A stretch of 16,180 bases of DNA from the NCBI GenBank assembly GCA_019314155.1, contig JAFCZV010000015.1, positions 1 through 16,180 of the forward strand, given 5' to 3'. Origin of the DNA: Deltaproteobacteria bacterium. GTDB taxonomy: Bacteria > Desulfobacterota > Desulfobacteria > Desulfobacterales > UBA11574. The notes beneath the pieces are model-generated. The model was given only the letters and a program-made list of their open reading frames with translations, did no database searches and was not told the origin of the DNA. The position numbers and the translations under genes were made by a program. This document shows positions 1 to 6,403 of this stretch, piece by piece; the first letter of the stretch is position 1, and the number at the start of each line of letters is the position of its first letter.

Positions 1-242
1 ACGCCTCGGAGAGCTCTACGAGCCGGAAGCCGCTGATTTTATATAATTGGTAGAATTCCTTAACTTTAGCTCACTTCAAACTTTAGTTCACTTCAAACTC
101 TTGCAGCAATTTTTAGGGAGGAATTGACTTTAGGAGCGACATGAAATAAAAGAACTTTTTCAACCAACGACGAACCTCCGATGAATTCGGGGGTTACCTG
201 ATTCGAACCCTTTCTTTTGGGTTATAAACACTGGGGAACACT
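1..242. other. Gene-poor left edge with tandem repeat and hairpin
   Basis: Frame 2 stays open from base 2 to a TAA at 44-46 and could encode the last 14 residues (ending AADFI) of a plus-strand gene lying mostly outside the window, but this is too short to identify. Bases 62-78 and 79-95 are two tandem 17-bp units (AACTTTAGCTCACTTCA) differing at one base. Bases 173-195 form a hairpin with a 9-bp stem, including one G-U pair, and the loop TGAAT. It has no T-tract, so it is not a standard terminator. Nothing else is recognisable here. Confidence 0.45.
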
Positions 243-440
243 GTGCCGGATTTCGTAACAATTTTAAAAATGCTTGGGCCGCTGGTGGCAGCCATATTGG
301 TTGGGAACTGGTTTCTGTCTGAAGTCAAGAAAGCACGGGCAGCGAACCAACCCCGGTATCGGGCGTATATCTCGCCACCCGGACTCCTGATCATTCTGGC
401 TATCCTGATTCCGATCCTCATGTGGATTATTAAAAAATGA
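243..440 (+). CDS. Small two-helix membrane protein, unknown function
   Basis: This 65-residue ORF would encode a hydrophobic helix at about residues 5-25, a basic polar linker around 28-43 (KKARAANQPRYR), and a second very hydrophobic helix at about 45-63 ending in IIKK. That is the profile of a small inner-membrane hairpin protein. The start is GTG at 243; GGGGA lies five bases upstream and is an acceptable ribosome binding site. An ATG at codon 10 would remove part of the first helix. The overlapping minus-strand ORF lacks any protein-like pattern and is probably a shadow. I do not recognise a family. It has no partner gene: a repeat relic follows on the right. Confidence 0.5.
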   Translation: MPDFVTILKMLGPLVAAILVGNWFLSEVKKARAANQPRYRAYISPPGLLIILAILIPILMWIIKK

Positions 441-466
441 GGTTCATCCCCCAAAACTTTGGGAGA

Positions 467-565
467 AAGGGTTTCAGGTTTCAGGTTTCAGGTTTTTTTT
501 CTAACGATCTTACCAAGTCCCTCAGAATTTCACTTGAATCCTTGAATCCTGGACCCCTGGAATCC
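467..565 (-). pseudogene. Relic of a four-helix-bundle (S23) gene 3' end
   Basis: On the minus strand, 531-481 reads as 16 codons and a stop giving EILRDLVRSLEKKPET. This matches in pattern the C-terminus of the S23 relic at 4831-5086 (ERMLKALIKSLKNKP): same E, L, SL and KP spacing. Upstream on that strand lie copies of GGATTCAA (532-565), the same short repeat that brackets the other relics. Downstream are three GGTTTCA units (471-492), and the coding remnant itself contains an 8-T run. No start or body of the gene remains. I infer a decayed copy left by deletion; the match is short and could in principle be chance. Confidence 0.5.
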
Positions 566-603
566 TTTTAGCATCATCAACGTTTTTGGTAATGATGCTA
601 AAA
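566..603. terminator. 12-bp inverted repeat after the transporter gene
   Basis: TTTTAGCATCAT (566-577) and ATGATGCTAAAA (592-603) pair perfectly over 12 bp with a 14-base loop. The hairpin starts four bases beyond the stop codon of the minus-strand transporter gene, where a transcript end is expected. The stem is AT-rich and no T-run follows on the minus strand, although the stem ends are A/T tracts. It may be a weak terminator or a 3'-end stabilising structure. Confidence 0.4.
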
Positions 604-606
604 TTA

Positions 607-1806
607 TTATACCTGCAACCTTTCGGACTTCAAAACATAGGCCACGGCGATGCCGGCCATGAACCCCACGGCCAGGTTCGAGGCCAGGGTGATGCCCAGC
701 ATCAGCAGTACGACGAACAGATCCTTTCTTGTTTTCATGTCCAGAATGGTCAAGGCCAGCTGCCCCCCCGCCAAAACCAGCAACACCCCCAAAATCGCCA
801 TAGGCAAAAGATAGACCACCGACAGGGCATGGGCGCCGAGAAACAGGGCAAGGGCCAGAAACAGGCTTCCGATGAACAGGTTGGAGCCGGCCGTGCGGGC
901 GCCGAACCGGTAATGGGCCGCCAGACCGCCGGCGCCGTGGCACAGGGGCATGCCCCCCAGAACAAAGGCCATAAGATTGGCCAGCCCCATGCTAAGGGTC
1001 AGGGAGCGGTAGGTGACTTTTTTGGAATCCTCGCCAAAGTACTCACGGGACAGGTCGGCATTGGCCACAACGGCGTTCCCGATGGTCATGGGCACCTGGG
1101 GGAGGACCAGTGCAAAAAATGCAAAGGTGAAATCCGCACCGGCTGGAAACCCGAAGGGCATCAGTTCCGGAAAATAGATGCCGATCTTCAGATTGGCCAG
1201 CCCCTCGTGGGTCCCCAGTACCAGCCCCAGGAAAAGCCCGCCCAGTATGACCACAAGGCCGGCCGGAAATTTTCTGTTTTCCAGCAGGAGGAGCGTCAGG
1301 AACGCGCCGATAATTCCAATGACGATTCCGATGGATACGGGTCCTATGTGCTGCACGGTTAAATAGGGTTCGGCCATATTTCGCACCGCTTGAAATTTTG
1401 AGGTGCCGATCATGAATTTGACGCCCTGGGCCATTAAAAGGATGCCGGTGGAAAGCTGGACGCCCCGGACCACCGGTTTGGGGATATATCGGCCGATGAG
1501 GGTGATGGCGTTGGTACCGCCGATAATCAACAGAATGAGACCCATCAAGGCGGCTGACGCCAGAACCTGGGAGGAGGTCATGGCCGTTGCGATGGCGTAT
1601 GCGCCGATGATCTTCATCGGCTGAACCGGGACCGTGATCCCGTAGTAGATTCCCGACAGAATAAAATAAATACCGATGGAAAAAAAGATCCCGATAGGAC
1701 TCAAGCCGTTGATAAGAATCATGCCGATGGCAATGGGGAGGAGGGTTCCCAGATCACCCAGGGAACCGGCAATTTCCATACGATCGAATCGGTAGGGGGG
1801 GCTCAT
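607..1806 (-). CDS. MOT1-type SulP family molybdate/sulfate transporter
   Basis: The 399-residue product is almost entirely membrane-embedded, with about ten hydrophobic segments. It carries the hallmarks of the MOT1 branch of the SulP/SLC26 superfamily: GDLGTLLP at residues 17-24, PVQPMK at 60-65, then PQVPMTIGNAVVA and GGMPLCHGAGGLAAHYRFGA in the second half. MOT1 members import molybdate (some perhaps sulfate) across the cytoplasmic membrane. There is no STAS domain, as is usual for MOT1. The start is ATG 1806: an AGGAGG sits six bases upstream, which rules out the slightly longer TTG start at 1812. It is the last gene of a serA operon, 17 bases after the preceding stop. Substrate is not decidable from sequence; molybdate would suit a molybdoenzyme-rich anaerobe. 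Confidence 0.85.
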   Translation of the reverse strand: MSPPYRFDRMEIAGSLGDLGTLLPIAIGMILINGLSPIGIFFSIGIYFILSGIYYGITVPVQPMKIIGAYAIATAMTSSQVLASAALMGLILLIIGGTNAITLIGRYIPKPVVRGVQLSTGILLMAQGVKFMIGTSKFQAVRNMAEPYLTVQHIGPVSIGIVIGIIGAFLTLLLLENRKFPAGLVVILGGLFLGLVLGTHEGLANLKIGIYFPELMPFGFPAGADFTFAFFALVLPQVPMTIGNAVVANADLSREYFGEDSKKVTYRSLTLSMGLANLMAFVLGGMPLCHGAGGLAAHYRFGARTAGSNLFIGSLFLALALFLGAHALSVVYLLPMAILGVLLVLAGGQLALTILDMKTRKDLFVVLLMLGITLASNLAVGFMAGIAVAYVLKSERLQV

Positions 1807-1823
1807 GGGCAACCTCCTTTGAT

Positions 1824-2720
1824 CTACATTACACCGGAAGAATTCAGAGTTAAGGAACTGTGGAATTTTTCCTCGAAGTATCTAACCGCTTTGATCCGCT
1901 TCGGGTCGAGAAATATTTTGTACAAGGGTTCAGTGTTGTCGACGGGCGTGTTCAGCAGTCCTTTTTCCAGCATCCATATGGCTTCTATGGACTTGTCGCA
2001 CACCGGATAGCCTTTGTCGTCCAGAACGATGTCAGGCCCGAACGAGATCTCACAGATGTTGTTGATGTCCACGAGTTTAATGTCCCCCTGGGCGGTGACC
2101 AAGAGGTTTGCCACACCGGCAAAATCAGGGACGTAGCGTGTCTCCAGAATCATTTTTTTAGCGCCGTCTATGAACGCCGCGACTTTTTTCTGCAATCTTT
2201 TGATCCGCTGTTCGATGGTCATTTCCGATGCATTGCGTCCTTCCGCCTTCATACGGGAGAAAAGATCCGCCACCAGATTTTCATCGGCCAGATCCCATGG
2301 ATTCAGGACTTCGCCGTCCACATACTCCTGAAGACCGCAGAGGATGATGTCCCGGGTTCCGTTCCGGATGTAATCCACGATAAATTCGTTAGACTTTGCA
2401 TAAGAATCATGGGGAAGATATGTTTCGACGATTCTTAACTTTCTGATCTCGTCGAACGCATCTTCGAGCGAGTCGAATTTCGTCCTGAAAATTCTCAGCA
2501 TTTTGAGGGGCTCGGCCCAGGGGAAAAATCGCGTCCCATCGATGACCTCCCCTTTGTTCTGTTTTAAAACATCGTCGGGATTTAAAACCTCCATGATGTG
2601 GGATCGCAACCCCTGCTTGTGGTATTGACGGAACACATAGGCGACGGACCTGCGGATAAAGTTCAATGCAGTGACGTCGTCATGGGTGACAAAGGACTTA
2701 TGTCTGATATCTTGTATCAT
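1824..2720 (-). CDS. Kinase-fold-like protein of unknown function
   Basis: The 298-residue soluble protein has no signal peptide or membrane segment. Two stretches recall the protein-kinase-like fold: LCGLQEYVDGEVLNPW (127-142), which looks like the hinge after the N-lobe, and NLLVTAQGDIKLVDINNI (205-222), which resembles the catalytic-loop NLL and a degenerate DFG (D218). A canonical HRD Asp is not evident; the comparable position is VPDF (197-200). A charged helical region (about 150-190) separates these. It sits 19 bases after serA and 17 before the transporter, so co-transcription is likely. No strong ribosome site precedes ATG 2720. It may be a pseudokinase-like or small-molecule-kinase relative; the fold assignment is my inference and no function is claimed. 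Confidence 0.75.
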   Translation of the reverse strand: MIQDIRHKSFVTHDDVTALNFIRRSVAYVFRQYHKQGLRSHIMEVLNPDDVLKQNKGEVIDGTRFFPWAEPLKMLRIFRTKFDSLEDAFDEIRKLRIVETYLPHDSYAKSNEFIVDYIRNGTRDIILCGLQEYVDGEVLNPWDLADENLVADLFSRMKAEGRNASEMTIEQRIKRLQKKVAAFIDGAKKMILETRYVPDFAGVANLLVTAQGDIKLVDINNICEISFGPDIVLDDKGYPVCDKSIEAIWMLEKGLLNTPVDNTEPLYKIFLDPKRIKAVRYFEEKFHSSLTLNSSGVM

Positions 2721-2739
2721 TTTTCAGCATCGTGCAGGG

Positions 2740-4326
2740 TTACATGTCAAATTCCAGGGGCGTTACGGTTTTAATGAGTTCCAACCGGTGCATTTCGTCG
2801 ATAACGTGCTGGGGAATCGATACATTGGTTTTGAGAAAAATGATGTTCATGGTGCCGGTTTCTTCCTGCCCCACCTGCATCTGATCGATATTGATATTGT
2901 TCTTGCCCAGAAGGGTTGCGAAACTCGCGATGGCGCCTGGCTTGTCAAGATTGTATATCAAAGAGATATGGCCGTTGGGGATCAGCTCGAGCCGGAAATT
3001 GTTGATTTTAACAATTCTCAATTCGTTTTTCCCAAAGATGGTTCCCGACACCGTATTGGTGGATTCCGTGCCGACGACGCTGACGGTGATCAGGTTGATA
3101 TACTCTCCGGAATTATCGCTTTTGGTCTCGGTGACCTTTATGCCCCGCTCTTTGGCCAGGGACTGAGCATTGACAAAGTTCACATCATCTTTGACCACGT
3201 GTGCCAAAAGGCCCTTCAACACCGCTATGGAGACCGGAGACAGGTCGAGGTCCTTGAAATCGCCGGCATACTCGATGACCACCTCTTCGATGGCGGCTTT
3301 GCCGAGCTGGGCGTGGAGGCTCCCCATCTGAGTCGCCAGAGTCAACAACGGTCCCAGCTTTTTGAGCAGGTCGCCCGTGACCGAGGGTACGTTGACGGCG
3401 TTCAGAATGGTACCGCGCTTCAGGTAATCGATGATCTGACCGGCCACATCCACGGCCACCTTGGTCTGGGCTTCCTGGGTGGAAGCGGCCAGATGGGGTG
3501 TGCAGATGAGATGGTCCAGTTCAAACAGCCGACAAATCCCGGGAGGTTCGGTTTCGAAGACGTCCAGTGCCGCTCCGGCGACCTTGCCGGACTTCATGGC
3601 TTCATACAGATCATTTTCGTCGACGATTCCGCCCCGGGCGCAGTTTACGATCATTACCCCGTCCTTCATCTGATCCAGGGCATCCTTGTTGATCAAACCG
3701 GTGGTGCTTTTCAACTTTGGAACGTGCACGGTGATATAGTCGGATCTTCGGTACAGATCTTCCAGAGAAACACTTTCAAAGCCGGCTTTTTCAATCTGTT
3801 CCGGGGTCACAAAGGGATCGTGAACTATCACCCGCATTTTGAGGCCCCGGGCACGGTCTGCAACGATGGAACCTATTTTTCCGCAGCCGATGATGCCGAG
3901 AATCTTGTTGTATATCTCCCGTCCCTGGAGTTTCTTCTTGTCCCATCTTCCGGCCTTCAGGGATGAGGTACCCTCGGGAATGTTGCGGGACAAAGATAGG
4001 ATCATGGCAATGGCATGTTCCGCCGTCGTTACCACATTCCCCCCCGGCGTATTCATCACCACCACGCCCCGTTTGGTGGCCGCCGGTATATCGACGTTGT
4101 CGAGACCGATGCCGGCACGACCCACAACCTTCAATTTTACGGCTGCATCCAGAAGATCCTCCGTAACTTTCGTGGCACTCCTGATGACCAGAGCATCATA
4201 GTCTCCGATGATTTCTTTTCGTTCTTCGGGGGAGAGACCGGTCTTCACATCGACCTCGATCCCCTCTTCATCTTGAAACATTTTGATTCCGGCTTCACCA
4301 AGATTGTCACTCACCAACACTTTCAT
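2740..4326 (-). CDS. serA: D-3-phosphoglycerate dehydrogenase
   Basis: SerA oxidises 3-phosphoglycerate to 3-phosphohydroxypyruvate with NAD+, the first step of phosphorylated serine biosynthesis. At 528 residues this is the long (type I) form. It has a split substrate-binding domain, a Rossmann domain with GCGKIG (147-152) and Asp170 at the NAD ribose position, and catalytic Arg231, Glu260 and His278 in NCARGG, FETEPP and TPHLAAST. An intervening domain (about 310-450) follows, then a C-terminal ACT domain (about 455-528) containing the IYNLDKPGAIA signature, the usual serine-sensing site. The start is fixed by AGGAGG seven bases before ATG. It heads an operon with the kinase-like gene and the MOT1 transporter. 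A 5-bp hairpin plus T5 lies in its leader. Confidence 0.95.
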   Translation of the reverse strand: MKVLVSDNLGEAGIKMFQDEEGIEVDVKTGLSPEERKEIIGDYDALVIRSATKVTEDLLDAAVKLKVVGRAGIGLDNVDIPAATKRGVVVMNTPGGNVVTTAEHAIAMILSLSRNIPEGTSSLKAGRWDKKKLQGREIYNKILGIIGCGKIGSIVADRARGLKMRVIVHDPFVTPEQIEKAGFESVSLEDLYRRSDYITVHVPKLKSTTGLINKDALDQMKDGVMIVNCARGGIVDENDLYEAMKSGKVAGAALDVFETEPPGICRLFELDHLICTPHLAASTQEAQTKVAVDVAGQIIDYLKRGTILNAVNVPSVTGDLLKKLGPLLTLATQMGSLHAQLGKAAIEEVVIEYAGDFKDLDLSPVSIAVLKGLLAHVVKDDVNFVNAQSLAKERGIKVTETKSDNSGEYINLITVSVVGTESTNTVSGTIFGKNELRIVKINNFRLELIPNGHISLIYNLDKPGAIASFATLLGKNNINIDQMQVGQEETGTMNIIFLKTNVSIPQHVIDEMHRLELIKTVTPLEFDM

Positions 4327-4362
4327 GATTTTCCTCCTGAAAACATATTTTATTTAGTCCTG

Positions 4363-4380
4363 AAAAACCTGGTTCCCAGG
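4363..4380 (-). promoter_or_regulatory. Small hairpin plus T-run in the serA leader
   Basis: On the minus strand CCTGG-GAA-CCAGG is followed directly by TTTTT, 37 bases before the serA start. This has the form of a minimal intrinsic terminator. Its 5-bp stem is short, so it may stop stray transcripts from the upstream repeat region or act as an attenuator. No leader peptide or alternative pairing is evident. Confidence 0.3.
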
Positions 4381-4400
4381 GCCATCTTAATCGGTTAAAC

Positions 4401-4587
4401 TGGAATATTGGAATAATGGAGTGTTGGAGTAATGGGTTTAGTGGAATTCTATCTATTTTTAGATACACAACGACAAGATGTGTACAGTTCTGGGATCCGG
4501 GTTCTGCATTTTGAACCCTGTGATTAAAATAAGATATCTTCCGTTTTTAATACCCAATATTCCACTACTCCAGCACTCCATCATTCC
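4401..4587. repeat. Inverted pair of 8-bp repeat arrays upstream of serA
   Basis: The left arm (4401-4436) is a tandem of 8-mers: TGGAATAT, TGGAATAA, TGGAGTGT, TGGAGTAA, then TGGG. The right arm (4553-4587) read on the minus strand has GGAATGA, TGGAGTGC, TGGAGTAG, TGGAATAT, TGGG. The two arms are inverted relative to each other and flank 116 bases with no recognisable coding content. The arrangement resembles a small non-autonomous element or a hairpin-prone minisatellite. It lies between the serA start and the structured segment at 4595. Confidence 0.7.
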
Positions 4588-4594
4588 GGCTTGC

Positions 4595-4667
4595 ATATAC
4601 GGTAGACTTCACCCTCTGGGGTGGCACCAAAGCCGGGTCCTCTGAACCCGGATTCTTTACTGTATAT
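4595..4667 (+). ncRNA. Possible structured RNA with three-way junction
   Basis: A 10-bp closing stem pairs 4595-4604 with 4658-4667, with one G-U pair. Inside are CACCC-TCTG-GGGTG (4610-4623) and CCGGGT-CCTCTGA-ACCCGG (4633-4651), joined by GCACCAAAG. The result is a compact 73-nt three-way junction with unpaired, purine-rich joiners. On the plus strand the closing stem runs straight into a T-run (4666-4672), as in a terminated small RNA. The joiner CAAAGCC recalls the GEMM (c-di-GMP-I) riboswitch, but the GNRA loop and the longer third helix are missing, so I do not call it that. No plus-strand gene follows. On the minus strand it would lie about 270 bases upstream of serA. Confidence 0.4.
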
Positions 4668-4680
4668 TTTTTAGTTATTT

Positions 4681-4711
4681 CGTTTTTCTGCCCCCATGGG
4701 GGGCAAAAACG
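4681..4711. repeat. GC-rich inverted repeat with A/T flanks
   Basis: CGTTTTT (4681-4687) pairs with AAAAACG (4705-4711), and GCCCC (4690-4694) with GGGGC (4700-4704), leaving a 2-base bulge and the loop CATGG. The T and A tracts belong to the stem rather than following it, so terminator function is uncertain in either direction. It sits 14 bases after the three-way-junction segment and may end a transcript from it. Confidence 0.45.
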
Positions 4712-4782
4712 ATCTAATTACTATAACTCTTTATTATTTCGATTCAAGCCATATTTTACACTAATACTATTTTAATAATTAT

Positions 4783-5154
4783 GGTTCTTCTCCAATTTAG
4801 TTGGAGAAGAGGGTCCAAGGGTCCAAGGGGTCAAGGATTCAAGGGTTTGTTTTTTAAAGACTTTATCAGTGCCTTTAACATTCTTTCGATTTCTGCGATG
4901 TCTTTATTTAGTGTACCCAATTCACCTTTTTCAATTAAATCTAAATCGCCAGCTAATAATATCTGCGTTTCCAGTTCGCAAACAGAACCATAAGATATGT
5001 AAAGTATCCTAACGTAATCCAAATATCTTTAAACAGAGTTCGTATGACTTTTGCCAGACTTTCAACTCTTTATAATTCTTTAGCATTTCACTCGAACCCT
5101 TGAATCCTTGAATCCTTGAACCCTCTGAGATCACACTCGTTCAATTGGAGATGA
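4783..5154. mobile_element. S23-carrying dispersed element, copy 1
   Basis: The left end has a 10-bp hairpin (TCTTCTCCAA at 4786-4795, TTGGAGAAGA at 4801-4810), then GAGGGTCCAAGGGTCCAAGG. The right end, read inverted, has TCATCTCCAATT followed by GAGGGTTCAAGGATTCAAGG. The ends are therefore imperfect inverted repeats built from 8-bp GGATTCAA-like units. Between them lies a broken S23 gene on the minus strand. The same left end recurs at 13183-13226 with two mismatches in 44 bp, and the same right end at 13283-13331. No transposase is present; if it moved, it did so in trans or by recombination. Exact borders and target duplications cannot be set from one window. Confidence 0.65.
4831..5086 (-). 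pseudogene. Broken four-helix-bundle protein gene (S23/IVS family)
   Basis: From ATG 5086 the first 22 codons give MLKNYKELKVWQKSYELCLK and two more residues, the classic opening of the S23 ribosomal-intervening-sequence four-helix-bundle family (usually about 120 residues). The frame then shifts by one at 5021-5023 and stops at a TAG. The adjacent frame carries the second half, DYVRILYISYGSVCELETQI onward, ending SLKNKPLNP at 4831. The family's central part (the GLTSQMRRA-type helix and its loop) is absent. The simplest reading is an internal deletion of roughly 35-40 codons that also broke the frame. The intact family shape can be compared with the gene starting at 16055. Function of the family is not settled; related proteins include the Avd accessory factor of diversity-generating retroelements. 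Confidence 0.75.
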
Positions 5155-5205
5155 CACACTTATTTTACCCTAAATAACTACAACTAATCGGGAGATGATC
5201 CATAA

Positions 5206-6138
5206 TTATTTTCGCGCAAAAACTGCCTTAAAAGTGTTCAGCGAAAAGCCTTCCATGAGTCCATACAGCTGGGATAACAGCATGCCTGCAAGCATCAGTG
5301 CACAGCCGACGAGGCCTCTGACACTGAGTATTTCATTCAAGATGAGCCATCCTCCCAGGGCGGCGAACACCGATTCCAGGCTGAAAATAATGGCGGCATG
5401 GGCGGGGTGGGCGTCCCGCTGCGCCACCACCTGAAGGGTGTAGGCAACGCCCACGGACAGCACGCCCCCGTACAAAATGGGTATGGCGGCCTGAAAAAGG
5501 GCGTTCAACACGATGTCTTCAAAAATAAAAGCCGTGACGAGGCTCAAAAAGGAACATGCAGAGAATTCGACAAAGGCCAGCTTTATGGGATCTATTTTGG
5601 GTGAAAGCCACCCGATGATCAGGATTTGAACGGCCCATACGAATGCGCCGATGAGCTCCAGAAAATCGCCCAGGGAAATGGTGAAATCCGCCGTAATACT
5701 CAACAGATAAAGTCCTGCTGCAGCAAGGAATGCACCGATCCAGGTTCCGGCGCCGGGCCGCTGCCCCCAGAAAAGGCCGAGGATCGGTACGATGACCACA
5801 TAGAGTCCGGTGATGAAACCGGCTTTCCCGGCTGTGGTATACACCAGCCCCACCTGCTGCAGAGATGCCGCCGTAAAGACCGTAATTCCCAATAGACCGC
5901 CGCCGAATATGAGCATTTTTGCCTGGGTGTCTGCCCGGGGGTTTTCCGAAGGATCCCGGCGGGATCTTTTTCTCAGAATCAGCGGCAGCAGAACCAGGCT
6001 TCCTAAAGCAAAACGGACGCCGTTGAACGTGAACGGCCCCACGTAATCCATGCCGACCCGCTGGGCCACAAAGGCAAATCCCCAGATAATCGAGGTGAGA
6101 AGCAGCAGTCCGTCAGATTTCAGTGCCCGTGTTTCCAT
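5206..6138 (-). CDS. EamA/DMT superfamily transporter
   Basis: This 310-residue protein has about ten transmembrane helices arranged as two EamA repeats (about 8-148 and 157-296). Motifs typical of the family are WGFAFVAQRVG near the N-terminus, GAFVWAVQILIIG opening the second repeat, and SLESVFAALGGWLILNE with the conserved Glu near the end. Members usually export small metabolites or amino acids across the inner membrane; the substrate cannot be predicted here. No good ribosome site precedes ATG 6138: AAAGG lies about 19 bases upstream. It is 265 bases downstream of the selenoprotein gene, separated by two strong hairpins, so it is probably transcribed on its own. Confidence 0.9.
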   Translation of the reverse strand: METRALKSDGLLLLTSIIWGFAFVAQRVGMDYVGPFTFNGVRFALGSLVLLPLILRKRSRRDPSENPRADTQAKMLIFGGGLLGITVFTAASLQQVGLVYTTAGKAGFITGLYVVIVPILGLFWGQRPGAGTWIGAFLAAAGLYLLSITADFTISLGDFLELIGAFVWAVQILIIGWLSPKIDPIKLAFVEFSACSFLSLVTAFIFEDIVLNALFQAAIPILYGGVLSVGVAYTLQVVAQRDAHPAHAAIIFSLESVFAALGGWLILNEILSVRGLVGCALMLAGMLLSQLYGLMEGFSLNTFKAVFARK

Positions 6139-6237
6139 GGATGTGCGTTTTAAACAACCTTTCTTGAGTATTGAGATAACTTATAAAAACAAACGAAAAT
6201 ACACAAGAGACGATTCCAAGTCAAGCTTTGTATGGAA

Positions 6238-6271
6238 GCTATGCAGGGCAAATGCGTTTGCCCTGCATAGC
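6238..6271. repeat. Perfect 15-bp palindromic hairpin
   Basis: GCTATGCAGGGCAAA (6238-6252) pairs perfectly with TTTGCCCTGCATAGC (6257-6271) around the loop TGCG. The absence of a T-tract and the perfect symmetry suggest a dispersed palindromic (REP-like) element rather than a terminator, although it could still block or stabilise transcripts between the selenoprotein gene and the EamA gene. Only one copy is present here. Confidence 0.6.
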
Positions 6272-6352
6272 CATGAAAACGGGTCGTAAAGGGGCCGGCT
6301 CCAATTTTCCACTAGAAAGAGGATCAGAAGGGCAAACCACACCGTATGGCTT

Positions 6353-6403
6353 CGATTCCGGTGCCCAGGGACAGACGGTTGCCGTGTCCCCGGGCCCGAA
6401 TCG
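6353..6403 (-). terminator. Long hairpin directly after the selenoprotein stop codon
   Basis: Arms at 6353-6373 and 6385-6403 pair over CGATTC, GCCC and GGGACA blocks, interrupted by a small internal loop and one mismatch, with a further CGG/CCG pairing in the loop. The structure starts at the base after the stop codon of the minus-strand gene. No U-run follows, so it may act as a 3' stabiliser or a Rho-assisted end rather than a canonical intrinsic terminator. Confidence 0.5.

Noticed and set aside
194..454. 86-codon minus-strand ORF overlapping the small membrane protein
   Set aside because: The plus frame has two clean hydrophobic helices with a basic loop, whereas the minus frame shows no such organisation.
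586..1362. Long plus-strand ORF (258 codons) opposite the transporter gene
   Set aside because: Gln/Gly-rich, low-complexity product without family pattern; it is the antisense shadow of a clear SulP/MOT1 gene.
2671..3966. 431-codon plus-strand ORF opposite serA
   Set aside because: Shadow frame of serA, whose catalytic residues and ribosome site are all in place on the minus strand.
4595..4667. GEMM (c-di-GMP-I) riboswitch
   Set aside because: CAAAGCC in the joiner is suggestive, but there is no GNRA tetraloop, no receptor helix and no plus-strand gene downstream.
4681..4711. Canonical intrinsic terminator
   Set aside because: The A and T tracts are inside the stem and no T-run follows on either strand, so it is listed only as an inverted repeat.
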